Positions 51,951-63,360 of a DNA stretch of 64,000 nucleotides are shown one piece after another. The position numbers and the translations under genes were made by a program. Below the pieces are notes generated by a model. That model saw nothing but the letters and a program-made list of their open reading frames with translations. It was not told the DNA's origin and made no database searches. The stretch's first letter is position 1. Each line of letters begins with the position of its first letter. The stretch is taken from contig JAJVDF010000137.1 of the NCBI GenBank assembly GCA_022410635.1, forward strand, positions 1,845,522-1,909,521, in the 5' to 3' direction. Origin of the DNA: Tretioscincus oriximinensis. Its lineage: Eukaryota > Chordata > Lepidosauria > Squamata > Gymnophthalmidae.

Positions 51951-51954
51951 CATC

Positions 51955-52070
51955 AAGACATCACTTATTCTGGAAAAAACTTGGATGTTCAGAAATAACA
52001 GTTGACCTGGCGGTGCTTAATTCTGGAATATCCAACGATAGTGGAATAAATTAGTCATTCATATAAATTA
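51955..52070. repeat. Foldback MITE fragment, 'tcacttattc..tggaataaatta' type
   Basis: 'acatcacttattctgg' and 'ggaatatccaacgatagtgg' match the element at 54345-54475 in layout. It is degenerate. Confidence 0.4.
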
Positions 52071-52083
52071 GTCATTATATAAA

Positions 52084-52940
52084 TTGATTAATAAAAATAG
52101 ATATAAAAATTTAGATAGCATAAAACAAAGGTGGTCACAGGAAATAAACATGTCAGAAGATCAATGGAATAATTGGATAAAAGAATTGGTAGAAATAAAG
52201 TATAATAAATTTAGAGAAGTAGAATTAAAGTTATTGACAAAATGGTATAGAACACCCAATCAATTAGCACATATGCTTAATATATCTTCTCAATGTTGGC
52301 ATTGTGGGATGGAAGTGGGAAATTATATACATATGTGGTTTGAATGTACAGAAGTGAAAAATTTCTGGGATGATATAATACAGGAACTAGTTAATATATC
52401 AGAAGGAAATATTCCAAGAATAAAGGAGGTTCTTAAATGTAATATGAAGACACGAGGGATTTCGAAAGAGAACACATATATATTGAAACAGGAAATAAGA
52501 GCAGCCCATATTTTAATTGCAAAGGGATGGAAGGAAAAGGTGAAATGGACGAAAGAAGGATGGTATGATTACATGTCGGAAATTATACTCTTTGATTACT
52601 TAAGGGAAAGAAGGTTAAAAAGATTAGGTATTACAATTAACCCAAGATGGGAAGTAAAGTGGAGAACCTTCATTTCCTATGTTATATTTTATAAAATGGA
52701 TTCACCAACTGCACACACTATATATTTGATCTTAGATTTGAAAAGACTGANTTAAATAACCNGTGGATAGCCCTGAGCCATAGGGGTGGGGGGTGGGAGG
52801 GCACCTAGGGTCAAGGTGGTGGGTCAAATGTTCAAAATGTATGACTAAATGACAACATTGTATTGAAGATACTTATCATATGTAAAATGCACTTAATGTC
52901 AATGTCATACAATCAATAAAAATTAATAATAAAAANTTTT
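52084..52940 (+). mobile_element. Second 5'-truncated LINE-1
   Basis: The + frame at 52084-52755 encodes about 220 residues of L1 ORF2 C-terminus: 'LLTKWYRTPNQLAHM', 'CWHCGMEVGNYIHMWFEC', 'FWDDII', 'ITINPRWEVKWRTF'. It continues into a G-rich 3' UTR and ends in AATAAAAATTAATAATAAAAA. It is a different L1 subfamily from the 50605 copy, judged by sequence divergence. A clear target duplication is not visible. Confidence 0.88.
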
Positions 52941-53010
52941 TTTTAGATGCAGCCTAAATCCACTTATTCCGGTACATATGCAGTCTGAATTTCTAGCAAA
53001 GCAGGGGTTC

Positions 53011-53172
53011 TATTTCACTTTTTTTCATATTTAGGCTGCTGCTGCCAGCTTCAGCTGCTGGGCCGCCAAGCTTTTATAATAAGCACTTGTCATTGTGAAA
53101 AAAACGGCGTAGAAAAGCAGGCAGAAATGCATCTTCAAACCATAGAACAGGAAACAGTAGAAAAAGCTGGTA
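53011..53172. repeat. First copy of a local ~160-bp direct duplication
   Basis: From 'ttcactttttttcatattta' through 'cagcttcagctgctggg', 'aagcttttataataagcact' and 'aacaggaaacagtagaa', it is repeated in the same orientation at 53569-53735. Confidence 0.8.
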
Positions 53173-53568
53173 ATGTGATATTTTTGTAAACTAAGACCTC
53201 TTTTGCACAGGACCTTATTCCAGGATAAATCCTACAGTAAGGATCTGCCATACATATGCTAGTTTGGACTATGGCAGGCCTCAAATAAAGTCTCCAATAG
53301 CATGCACAGCTGTAGGCTCCTACTCTCACTTACAGATGGGTGGGTCCCCCAGCCAACTTCCTGCAAGCAGCAAAAATGTTTACTGTGGGTGAAACTGTGC
53401 TGGGCACAGATTGGCAAAAAGGGCTTCCTCCCTCCTAGGGCTAACTGCAGTGCAGGCTGGGAGCTATACTCTGCAAGGGATCCCCCAAAAGGCTGGCCAG
53501 AAGAGGCTGCCTGCTACTTGGACTACACTTCCCAGCAGGCTCCACTAAGACCACAACCACAACTCTAT

Positions 53569-53735
53569 TTCACTTTTTTCACATTTAGGCTGCAGCTGCT
53601 GCTGCCAGCTTCAGCTGCTGGCCCGCCAAGCTTTTATAATAAGCACTTGTCATTGTGAAGAAAAGAAAAACCCAGCGTAGAAAAGCAGGCAGAAACGCAA
53701 CTTCAAACCACAAAACAGGAAACAGAAGTTCTGGT
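53569..53735. repeat. Second copy of the ~160-bp direct duplication
   Basis: It matches 53011-53172 with small indels (for example an extra 'aagaaaaaccc'). It lies about 100 bp from the GC-rich block taken as the METTL21A promoter. Confidence 0.8.
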
Positions 53736-53829
53736 TATTGTTTACGTCTGGCACCCCATCTCTACAACCCATTGAAGATTAAAAATGCTCTCCTGGTTTT
53801 TATAATCTTCGGGCAAAAGAAACCTGAAA

Positions 53830-54110
53830 CTTCCCTATATGGTCAGAGCTGTCCAATTCTATCTGCTGCTCCTCCTCACCGATCTTGCTGACGCAGCGCT
53901 CCTGGGTTCGCAAGGGGGATTTTGCGCGCACGTGGGAACGCAGCCGGCTTTCTGCAAGGAAGAAGAGCCACGGACAGAGGCAGGACAGGAGGAGGAAGTT
54001 GGGAGGCTGGAAAATAAACAAAATAAAAGGCAACCTTAGCTTCCGGCTGTGTTTTGCTGTCCAAGGAGAGGAGCCCAGGATCACTTTCAGGCTGCTGCTT
54101 TGCAAAATCT
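53830..54110 (-). promoter_or_regulatory. METTL21A: Probable METTL21A promoter and non-coding first exon
   Basis: A compact CpG-containing block in AT-rich surroundings holds a CACGTG E-box (53929-53934) and 'gctgacgcagcgc'. On the - strand a good donor, aagatcg|gtgagg, ends a possible leader exon at 53880. It would splice to the acceptor just before the METTL21A start (50586). The position, about 3.3 kb upstream of the start codon, is sensible, but no transcript evidence is available here. Confidence 0.5.
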
Positions 54111-54344
54111 TTCAATAAGCCAGAATAGTTTGGGCTGCTTGTGGAACCTGGGATTCATCAACATCAGGGGAGCTGCAGGCGTACGTGGAGAACGTAGGTG
54201 GCTCCAGATGTTGATGGACTCCAACTCCCAGCAGCCCCTAGCGCTAGCCAGTAGTCAATGAATGACCACATCTGGAAGGCTCCTGCTCAGAAATGGTTCC
54301 AAGCTGAGTCACATAAAGATCTTAAAAGATCGTTCCAAGGCCGC

Positions 54345-54475
54345 CTGCCCAGATCACTTGTTCATTCCACTGTAGTTGGGTATTTCACAATAAAGCACTG
54401 TGGGGACTGTTTTATTCCAGAATATCCAGTTGTAGCGGGATAAATAAGTGACGTGGGGATGCAGCCTAAGAATTC
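54345..54475. repeat. Foldback MITE, 'gcagcct' family
   Basis: 'agatcacttgttcattccac' is paired with the inverted 'ggataaataagtgacgtggg'. The right end 'gatgcagcctaag' also occurs next to the SINE at 301-335 and, in other forms, at 52947 and 55105. 54480-55440 otherwise shows nothing clear. Confidence 0.5.
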
Positions 54476-55445
54476 TACAGTTTTTGTCTCTATGTTGGCA
54501 AAGAAAAAGGAAATTGCTCTCACCGCTTTTCATAGCACCCTCTAGAGGCAGATCGGGGAAGCGTCGTCTTCTTACAAGGTGGAAAAATAGAGGAAAAGCG
54601 TTTAAAATTCTTGGTGCCTTGCTTATAATACTGTATTTGGATTTGGTGTGCAGACATACAAAGTCCCTGGTGATACCTTAGATTTAATCCAGCTTCAGAC
54701 TACTCTTCAGAGTGGGGAAAACGCGGAATCAAAGTCAACAGCCTCCCCACTTTATCTAAACTAAAGCTGGTTTTGCTGAGTTTAGAAAATGTCAAAAGGT
54801 TTGCTTTAGATTTGCTCTTTCACTGTGAAAGTGGAACTGAGCTGGGTTAAAGCATAGGAGGAACCAGTAACGTTTTACATCTCCAGTTTGAAAAGTCTTC
54901 AGACCAGTAGACTTCCTTAGTTAGCTTAAATATATAAAATTAATGTTCCATCAATGCTTTTTCCTTGTTTATATCCTAGCAGTAGATATCAGAATTAGTT
55001 GAATTTAGAGTAACAGCCTGTTACACATCAAAACTATCTAGGGGATCTCTTGTTGCACCTTAGAGATTCACAAGGAAAAAATTAGCAATTCTGTAGATTC
55101 AGGCTGCATCCAAATAGGTGTCTGTTTTATTTTGAGTTTACCTCTAATGCTTTATCTCTGGTGAGTTAACCTGTGATGGCAGACATGTGAGGTATTAACG
55201 CCGTGGTGTTACATCAGGAATACTGCCTGTACAAAAATCCATTTCTACACATTTTCATTCCTTTGAATTAAAAAACAATAAAATTGAAAGTTAAACTGTG
55301 GGGATGTTGCTGGATTCTTATGATACTAAGGTTGAGCAGGACATTTGTATATGATTAGTACATTTATATGTAAGGTTAGAGTTATTCAGGATTTTACAGA
55401 TATACTATTCAAGATTTCAAGTCTCGCTAGAAATCCAATATACTG

Positions 55446-56210
55446 TGTTGGGATTATCCAGGAGGCATATATTAATTGGCATTGATATATTTAATATAAA
55501 ATATACTAGGATTGACCCTTGCTAGCCAAAGTGAGGCCTATAGGGAAATTTTGGAAAAAATCTCTGGTCAACCCAGCCCAGGAGTAAACAGGAGAGGCCA
55601 AATCCTCTCTTCCTGCCCTAAAGGCATATCTTATTCATGAAACCTTGCCAGACTGAATAGATTGATTGGCACCCATTGTGGCAAAAGCACTATCTTTGTT
55701 TGACCAGGCTGTGCACCTGGGCTGAAACCATCAGCCTGATAGTGGCCTGGAGGTAAACCATTTAGGACCATTAAGACTACTTCTCCTGAGGGTGAGTCAC
55801 TGGGTTCCAGTAATTAGACTAATGGCATAGGCAAACAATGGCTTTAGAGGGTCCATCCTGTTTACCAACACCATACCATATTTGGCGTTTCCTGACTAGG
55901 CTGCACCTCCTTGGAGAGAACCACTTCACACAGGTGTCACAACCTAGGTCCGCCCTGACCCACATGTGCTGTACCTGCCCCTTTTTGACATCATAATCTT
56001 TGATACACGCCTTCTGATTTGGGTCAATAAAAGATTGAACACGAGGGCATTCTGGAGGATTCCATGACCCGTGGGCCTCCTGAGACTGCTTCCTGATCCA
56101 AGTCGTGCTGCCCATGTGATTCCTGTTACACGTGTCTACCTACTGCGGACCAAGCTGCCTTTGATTTCCGTAAGGCATCTAATAACGTGGAAAGCGAACC
56201 CCCCGTTATT
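55446..56210 (+). mobile_element. Solo LTR, second copy
   Basis: It begins tgttgggattatccagg and ends aaccccccgttatt, paralleling the reverse copy at 4691-5442 over its whole length. It has a polyadenylation signal (gtcaataaaagatt, near 56023). No internal retroviral sequence follows. Flanking duplication is not evident. Confidence 0.65.
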
Positions 56211-56664
56211 GATTTTCTTTATAGAGACCTGGTAGTGCTATTTTCCTATTAAAATAGTTTTGCAATAATGTCTTCTAGTGAAACAACTAGCCCAGGTCTA
56301 AACCTACTTACTCAGATGCAGATGCACCCAAAGAAATACTCTACAAATGCTTATGTTGATAGCAATTATTTTGTTGTTAGAATTAGTTGAGTTTGGCTTG
56401 TTTCTGGCAGTTGTTTTGTTCTTATACTTCAATCCAGATTTTGCTTCCCAAATTGTGAGAACCCAAGCAAAAAGAATCAGGAAACTGTTGTTGCCTTGGC
56501 ATCTATTTGCAGACATTTTGTGCAGTTTTCTTGGCAAATACGTAAGCAGCTTACTATAACTTCCTTTTAGGAAAATACCAAGATCCAAACTTTTGAACTG
56601 ATTTGTAGGCATTTGCTCCATCATTTCATTACTAACACTACAGCAAATTGTGAGAGGAAAGAAG

Positions 56665-57045
56665 TTCAGAACATAAGAATATAAGAGGAGCCCTTCTGAA
56701 CTGGGCTGGGGCCCATTTATTCCAGCATTCTGTGTCACACAGAGACCCACCAATTGCACCTGTGCAGTCTGGAATAGAAGAAGGCAAAATCTTCAATTGT
56801 TCTCAATGCCCTGCAAAAGGCATTTCAGGAATACTGCCTGTTGCTCCATCTCGGAGGCAGTATCAAGACATCCACCCTAGTAGCTATTTATACTCTTGGT
56901 ATCCATGAACTTGTCTAATCCTGTCTTAAAGCTATCCAGGCTGCTAGCTACTACTTCCTCTTCTGGAAGTAAATTCCAAAAGCCAATGATCCTCTGGGTG
57001 AAAAAATACTTTGTCTGTCCTCACTCTTCTACCCATCACTGGCCA
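56665..57045 (-). mobile_element. CR1 LINE 3' fragment, family X
   Basis: 'agaacataagaatataagag' starts the 3' end. It is followed by 'tgtgtcacacagagacccac', 'cttggtatccatgaacttg' and 'ggaagtaaattcc'. It is non-coding. 56215-56660 and 57050-57390 show nothing recognised. Confidence 0.75.
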
Positions 57046-57394
57046 TGATTTAATCATATTAAAATAAGGAAAAGCTTTAGCTTCTATTCAATGGCTTGGA
57101 GCTGTGGTTACACCTTCATTTTGGACCATCTTCAGTTCATCTTCTGATTCAACAACCCACACCTCAAATTTGTTTGTCTTTCTCCTTCTAGATTAAACCC
57201 ATTCTTCAGGGAGTGGGGGAACCAAAAAAACAAAACTGAGGTATGGGCTAACTAATCAGAAAATGAACTGAAGATGGATTAAAGTGAATTTTCTTCCAAA
57301 ACCTGAATAGCTTTAAGAAAGGATAAGAGAAATTTCTGGATGTCAGATGTCTCAATGGCTATTAGAACGGATGTCTCTGTGCTGCCTCCATTAG

Positions 57395-57605
57395 CTTTAT
57401 GATAGAATTTCATGGAAGTCCAATGTAACAATAGCTATTAAGATGGATCTCTTGATACTGCCTCCAGGACGGAGCAACAGGTGAAGATTTTGCCTTCTTC
57501 TTCTTGGGAGTGCCCAGGTGTAGGCCACTGAACGCTGGACCTGATGGGCTGTGGCCCGATTCAGCAGGGCTCTTCTGAAGTTCTTTTGTACTCCTGCCAT
57601 CCTGA
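57395..57605 (+). mobile_element. CR1 LINE 3' fragment, family X (divergent)
   Basis: 'ctgcctccaggacggagcaa', 'tggacctgatgggctgtgg' and 'agcagggctcttctgaag' match the 3' end in + orientation. Confidence 0.6.
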
Positions 57606-57861
57606 TCTCCAGTTGCCCCTCTGTGCCTCTAGCAGGACCCAATCATAGCTGCCACCTCCAACCACTCACACAGCCACCACCTTCCTCTTGCTGCTTTTTG
57701 TTGGCAGAAGGTGAAATCAAGAGTTAGGGTAACAATGTGGATGGAGGATTGGTGGCAAGGAAAGCAATGTATATGTGGATGGGATCCAGTGGTTTTTAGG
57801 AAAATTATCGCTGCTTTAGATTTTGCAGGGTATTTTGGGTTTTTTTAATGGGGTTAAATTC

Positions 57862-58000
57862 AGTATTTATTTAATTATTTACATTTCTATACCACAGCCG
57901 CCTTATATTCAAAGGTCTCAGGGCAATTAACAATAAAAACTACTGAGAAGATTATAAATGAAACATCTCATCCAAGATGTGTGACGATCTTCTTAAAGTT
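57862..58000 (-). repeat. Dispersed LINE/SINE 3'-tail repeat
   Basis: 'cagtatttatttaattattt', 'caaaggtctcagggcaatta' and an A-rich run parallel 13930-14110. Confidence 0.45.
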
Positions 58001-58121
58001 TGAGTGGTACAACTGCATTATATAAAAGTCAGCAAATGCTGAAATTTGTTAAATAGCTGGCTTATGTTTCTCAGCTTGAACTACAGGGCTAGAGTTGAAG
58101 GCCTACAAGGCTAGAGTAGCA

Positions 58122-58430
58122 GGCACGGATAGCTCAGTTGCTGAGGAATCCGTCTCTCGCCTGGGAGATGGGGTTTCGAAGCCCTTTGTCAGACGTGGGG
58201 AGGGGTGAGCACCTTCCACTAGCCTGTAGCTCTAGCCAACCCAGCTATTCGAAAGCATGAATTGCAAGAGATTGCAACTGACTGCAAGTAGATACATGGG
58301 AACCACCATAGCCTGGTGGGGAAGATAGAATGTGAGCTTTTGGGCAAAATATATCTTTGTAAGCCGCTTTGAGTCCCTTTGAAAGGTGAGAAAAGCGGGG
58401 TATAAGAATCAAGTTCTTCTTCTTCTTCTA
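58122..58430 (+). repeat. tRNA-derived SINE, family A (best copy)
   Basis: The A box (tagctcagttgctgagg) and the canonical B box (ggtttcgaagc, about 58172) are both intact. The body includes 'agatacatgggaaccacc', and the tail 'gtaagccgctttgagtcc' to 'cggggtataagaa' ends in (TTC)n. It is the best candidate here for a recently mobile SINE. Confidence 0.8.
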
Positions 58431-58687
58431 AAAAGACTTCTATTCTTAGTGGCCTTGACCCTGGCTAATTTTTCAGGATACAATACATAGGGCCTTTTCA
58501 ACAAGACTTGGTTTTTTATAACACACACATTTTTATGTAGTAACCCCAGGACCTTTCCACACTGAGTCTTATTTTGGGATTTGTAAGTGCTTGCCATTTG
58601 CATGCTAGAATAGGCGCCAAATGGGCCCACCATAACCCACACGGGCATATAGTTTCTGGTCCTTGTTGTTCCAGGATGTGTCCCAAA

Positions 58688-58942
58688 ATATTTATTTATT
58701 TGAATACATATCCCGCCCTATGCCCAAAGGTCTCAGGGCGGCCTACCATAGGATGGTGCACATAGCTTTTGCTGCTTTCTCCACAACAGACACCCTGTGC
58801 AGTAGGTGGGGCTGAGAGAGTTCAAAGAATTGTGACTGGCCCAAGGTCACCCAGCTGGCTTCATGAGGAGTGGGAAATCGAAGCGGGAGACTACCAGATA
58901 AGAATCCCACACTCTAACCACTACACCAAACTGGTTCCCAAT
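58688..58942 (-). repeat. tRNA-derived SINE, family B (best copy)
   Basis: The left side is the tail ('tatcccgccctatgcccaaa'), then 'ccacaacagacaccctgtg', 'ggcccaaggtcacccagctg' and the tRNA-head complement 'actctaaccactacaccaaa'. It defines the family used for the other B copies. 58950-59285 shows nothing recognised. Confidence 0.75.
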
Positions 58943-59289
58943 AAATAAAATAAATACAATTAGTCAAGAACACCAAATTAACTTGGAAATGAAGTGCTAA
59001 CAGTTTAAATCAGGCAGAAGCCCCATCCAACCCCTCTTCTCCCTTGTTCCTTCCAAAATGTTTAGCATTCTGGTTTTACTTTCTCCTTTCTCTTGAGGAG
59101 ATTTTGTGAGGATTAATCTAAGAGATAAGATTTGCCAGATGTTTTTTAAAGCCATATTCTAATAACAGTCTCTGGATTAAAAGCTCTGGGTGTGTCCTTA
59201 TTAACAGTCTGTCCTCAGCATTTCTGGCATCACATCTTCTGTGGCATTTGTTTCACTTCCTCCTTAAATTCAACTGCAGATGTCAACAC

Positions 59290-59383
59290 AGACTTCAGAC
59301 TCACTATTGTAATGCATTCTGTATAGGGCTGCCCTTGAAAATGGTTGGGAAGCTGCAGCTAAAGCAGACCACAGCAGTTAGAC
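59290..59383 (+). mobile_element. L2-like LINE fragment
   Basis: 'cactattgtaatgcattctg' and 'gggctgcccttgaaaatgg' encode the HYCNAF-GLPLK remnant of an L2-type RT, as at 17515. It is cut by the hAT-like element at 59384. Confidence 0.5.
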
Positions 59384-59725
59384 TAGGCTGACCAGATGAC
59401 TCCTTTTTTGGGGGGAACCCGGTTTTGGGGTGTTTACCCCGCCCTACAGGGGAGGGGTCAATTTCCCTGATTTTTTTTAATCCACTGCACCACCTCTAGG
59501 GGGCTCTGGCAACTGTGCCAGCTTCTGAAGTCTCCCTCCCCTCATTAAAAAAAAGAAATTAAAAAAATTCCGCACACACTTTGAACATTTCTTGCACACT
59601 TCAAAAAATTCTCGCATGCTTCATGGATTTCTTGGGCAGGGATTTCGGAGGGGTATGCATGTTGATGGATGATTTGCATATTCATGAATATGCAAATTAG
59701 CATGAATTTTATTTGCCCCCATCCC
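59384..59725 (+). mobile_element. hAT-like element, family TAGGCTGACC (3'-truncated)
   Basis: The left end taggctgaccagatgactcc is good. The body has 'ggggctctggcaactg' and 'tttgcatattcatgaatatg'. The right terminus is missing, decaying into a C-run. 59730-60165 shows nothing recognised. Confidence 0.65.
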
Positions 59726-60169
59726 CCCCAAAAAGAGCTAGATTTAACCTGAAGGAAATTTAAAAGTAAAGAAAAGACCAACTCCTTATTTGGAACTATT
59801 CCTTTCTTCTGTCAGGATGATTAATTTCACAGTTCAAAGGGCTGGATTAAAAACAAAACATTCCAGAGAGCTCTGACTGTTAAGAAAAAAATCTCTTAAT
59901 CCTAAAGGCATTTTCAGATTTTAAAGGATGGTTGCAGACTTTTGAAACTATCTACATCTTGTGTATCTGGCTCTTCGTACAAGGTTTCTGCAGAATTTCT
60001 TACTTTTTCTTATTCCATTGAGGAATTATTTTAATGGGCTGAACTTTGTACATAAACAGCAACATTTTAATAATAACAGAAATATTAATCTTGTCTGTGA
60101 ATGCAGAACTCATGCAAAAAAATGATCTGACGAATAGTCTATCTTATCAGTTTCATTATTAATCTCAAT

Positions 60170-60500
60170 AACGTTGAGATTAGGCCACTGACCATCTAGT
60201 CCCACATCCCGCCTCACACAGTGGTTCACCAATTTCACCTCAAGCACCTCAAGCACAAGGAGGAAGCAAAATCTTTATCTAATCTCAACTCCCTGCTAAT
60301 GGCATTTAGGGGATTCCACTGCCAATTTCTGCAACCTGGAGGCAGTACCTGAATGCATCTAGTAGCTATTGCTATTCTTGGCTTCCATAAATTTGTCTAA
60401 TCCTTTCATAAAGCTACTCAGCTATCACAAGCTATCTTTGGGTTGCAAATTCCATAAATCAATGACTTTCTGGATGACACTTTCTTTTTCCGGTCTTAAC
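60170..60500 (-). mobile_element. CR1 LINE 3' fragment, family X (divergent)
   Basis: 'gaccatctagtcccacatcc', 'ttggcttccataaatttgtc' and 'ttccataaatcaatgacttt' parallel 61185-61540 with many substitutions. Confidence 0.6.
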
Positions 60501-60726
60501 TTTCCTACCCATCACCATAGGTTTAAAAAGAGAATCAGGGATGATTGTCAGATTGTCAGTCTGTGCCCTTCCCGATTCCTCCGAGAATTGAATTTGTCTT
60601 TCTCCCTACTTCAACACTTTATTTGAGCTGCAGACAAGAGCTTGCCCTCCCATCAGTTTGTTAAGGCAGGAACTCAGAACACAACAGAAAACTCCAGATT
60701 CGGACTAAGATATAAATAGCAAAAGT

Positions 60727-60860
60727 TTATTTCAGAGAAATAGCCATGTTATTCTAGCAGAAAGTCCAGCAAAGGAGCTAGCAGCACTTTGAGACTAACT
60801 TGAGAAAAGTGGTTGGCATAAGCTTTCGTAGACAGCTCTACTTCTTCAGATAGCAAAAGT
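60727..60860. repeat. Dispersed repeat, 'gcactttgagactaac' type
   Basis: 'cagagaaatagccatgttat', 'agcactttgagactaacttg' and 'ggcataagctttcgtagaca' match one arm of the foldback at 35075. 'agatagcaaaagtttat' recurs on both sides (near 60715 and 60847) and may be its target duplication. Confidence 0.6.
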
Positions 60861-61184
60861 TTATTATTTGTTTGGGCGCAGNGGATAATTCTGCCAACTG
60901 TACCCCAGAACTCCAAATCAAGCCATCTTTTATACATTCTTCAAAAGCAACAAAAGGACAGTCATGCATATTTTTGATTGAAACACAAATGGGTGGAAAT
61001 GGCAAGCAGATCACATTTTCTTGCTAGGCAAAAGTAACATTCTCTTATCTTTGTCCTTGTTCTCGGCTTCTCTGGAAAACTGGTCTAGACAGCTTTCCCT
61101 CAGCTCTACATCCTTTTGTTCTTTCATATGCACATTTTGTGTTAACAGTTCTACAGAGGAAGGGAGGCCAACTACCCACAGCTT

Positions 61185-62150
61185 AGAACATAAGAACACA
61201 AGAAGAGCCATACTGGATCAGGCCACAGCCCATCAAGTCCAGCATTCTGTCTCACACAGAGGCCCACCAGATGCACCTGGGCAGTCCGAACAGAGGAAAG
61301 CAAAATATGCTCCTGTTCATGACTCCCTGCAAATGGTATTTCAAGAGTCCTGCCTGTTGCTCCATCCCAGAGGCAACATCCAAACATCCATCCCTAGTAT
61401 CCATTTATACCCTTGGTGTCTATAAACCTGTCTAGTCCTGTCTTGAAACTATCCAAGCTGTTAGCTACCACTACCTCTTCAGGAAGTAAATTCCACAGGC
61501 CAGTGACCCTCTGGCTGAAAAAATACTTTCTTTTGTCTGTTCTCACTTTTCTACCCAACAGTTTTAAGGAGTGCCCTCTGGTCCTTGTGCTGTGTGATAG
61601 AGAAAACATTTTTTCTCTATTCACCCTGTTGATCCCATGCATGATTTTGTACACTTCAATCAGATCACCCCTCAAACGTCTCCTTTCAAGGCTGAAGAGG
61701 CCCAGACGTTGCAGCCTTGCTTCATAAGGGAGGTGCTCCAGACCCTTGATCATTTTTGTTGCCCTTTTCTGCACCTTCTCCAGTTTTGAACACAGGATTC
61801 CAAATGTGGCCTCACCACAGATTTATAAAGAGGCAAAACAACATTTGCTGACTTGTTTTTGATTCCTTTCCTAATTATCCCCAACATGGAATTTGCNTTT
61901 TTTGCTGCTGCTGCACACTAGGTTGACATCTTCATTGAATTGTTCATCAGCGCCCCAAGATCCTTTTCTTGCTCGGTCACAGAAAGCTTGGTTCCCATCA
62001 GGTGGTAGGAGTATTTTGGGTTCTTTGCCCCAATATGCATGACCTTGCACTTGCTTAAGTTGAAGTGCATTTGCCACTTTGATGCCCACTCACCCAATTT
62101 CAATAAATCACTCTGGAGTGCCTTACAATCATCTTGTGTTTTCAAAGAAT
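61185..62150 (-). mobile_element. CR1 LINE, family X (best copy, 3' half)
   Basis: The 3' UTR starts 'agaacataagaacacaagaa'. The - strand C-terminal frame at 61394-61774 reads [20 protein letters not shown], then LRGDLIEVYKIMHGINRV and FFSQRVTGLWNLLPEEVV. It runs to the natural stop. A second frame (61918-62145) holds KLGEWASKWQMHFNLSKCKV. A deletion around 61785-61800 and stops show it is inactive. A further small piece is at 62230-62415. Confidence 0.88.
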
Positions 62151-62229
62151 TTTGCTTGCTTAGCGTTCCTTACAAGAGAGTAAAGTAAGATACACGCATT
62201 TCGGAAAATATATTCAGAAATCATGTTTT

Positions 62230-62415
62230 GAAGGGGATTTTCCCTCTCAAGTTGATAAGGAGTATTTGAGTTTTCTTGCCCCAGGATGCAGAACTTTGAA
62301 CTTGTTAAAGTTGAAGTACATTTGCCACTTTGTTGTTCACTGATCTAGTATCATATATATATATATCTGAAGCTCTTTACAATTGCTTTCAGTCTTCACA
62401 ATCCTGAAAAATTAT
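62230..62415 (-). mobile_element. CR1 LINE fragment
   Basis: 'aagttgaagtacatttgcca' and 'tttcagtcttcacaatcctg' repeat the section seen at 62060-62140. A TATATA run lies at 62351-62364. Confidence 0.6.
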
Positions 62416-62427
62416 TTGGCAGACATA

Positions 62428-62848
62428 GAAGAAGAACTGGGTTCTTATACCCCGCTTTTCTCACCTTTCAAAGGGACTCAAAGCGGCTTAACAAGGGTAT
62501 TTGGGCCCGAAGGCTGACATTCTTTGTTCCCCACCAGGTTGTAGAATCATAGAATCATAGAGTCGGAAGGGACCTCCAGGGTCATCGGGTCCAACCCCCG
62601 CTCGATGCAGGATTCATTAAACCATCCCAGACAGATGACTGTCCAGTTTCTGTTTGAAGACTTCCAGTTGTGATGGTTCCCATTTATCTACTTGCAGTCA
62701 GCTGCAATTTCTTGCACTTCTTGCTTTCGAACAGCTGGGTTGGCTAGAGCTACAGGCTAGTGGAAGGTGCTCACCCCTCCCCACGTCCCACACAGGGCTT
62801 CAAAATCCCATCTCCCAGGTAAGAGACGGATTCCTTAGCGACTGATAA
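62428..62848 (-). repeat. tRNA-derived SINE, family A, interrupted by a CR1 tail
   Basis: The tail (gaagaagaactgggttctta, tcaaagggactcaaagcgg) is at the left and the tRNA head complement (gggcttcaaaatcccatctc, gagacggattcctta) at the right. The body is broken at 'ccccaccaggttgt' and resumes 'ttgtgatggttcccat'. The CR1 fragment 62543-62667 sits between. Confidence 0.75.
62543..62667 (-). mobile_element. CR1 LINE 3' end, family Y, nested in a SINE
   Basis: The octamer tail (agaatcatagaatcatagag), 'gggacctccagggtcatcgg' and 'tgcaggattcattaaaccat' identify the family. It is flanked by ttgt repeats derived from the SINE. Only about 125 bp of the 3' end was copied. Confidence 0.8.
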
Positions 62849-62971
62849 GTGATAAACAAAATAATTAATGTGGACATTCAACTGGTATTGCAAAGAAAGC
62901 AAAGGGATATTTCCCTCCTTTGGTCTCTCAACCCCAGTTTAAAATTTTACTGAAAATGATTTTGCAAGCAG

Positions 62972-63260
62972 GGCTGCCATAGAAAACAAGGGCAGGATGC
63001 GATGCTGTGTCTTTAATGGTTGTAAGAAGAAGAAGCAATTTCAGGAGGGGCAGCTTACAACGCTGGCAACATTTGCTGAAATTTTCTTCTTTGACACACA
63101 CTATTAAAGGTGCTGTTCTTTCAAGAAGGAAGAAAGGAGAAGGAAGAGAAGAGAAAGAAAAAGAAGAGGAGGAAATGAATCTTTAGTGGATGCCACAAAT
63201 GCCAGCAACATCCTCTGAAACTTCTTTTTTTTCACACCCATTAAAGGCGCAGTAGCACTC
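62972..63260. repeat. Degenerate foldback MITE copies upstream of CCNYL1
   Basis: 'gtgtctttaatggttgtaag' is paired with inverted 'acacactattaaaggtgct', and a second related unit ('cacacccattaaaggcgc') lies at 63232-63250. The layout resembles the 41573 family. A purine-rich GAA/AGAAG run lies at 63125-63175. Confidence 0.4.
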
Positions 63261-63360
63261 CCATTCTATTTCCGGTAGCTCCAGCCGCAAATTCAGAACA
63301 AAAATTACTTCCCTAAACCCAAGGGAGGGGGCGCGTGGCATTAAAGGCCCCCTTAGGGTT

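Noticed and set aside
53302..53658. 118-residue frame near the METTL21A promoter
   Set aside because: It runs through the local direct duplication, with no homology I recognise and no supporting signals.
58122..58200. Possible tRNA gene (A and B boxes present)
   Set aside because: The body continues into a SINE with several copies in the window, and no cloverleaf with anticodon and acceptor stems can be drawn.
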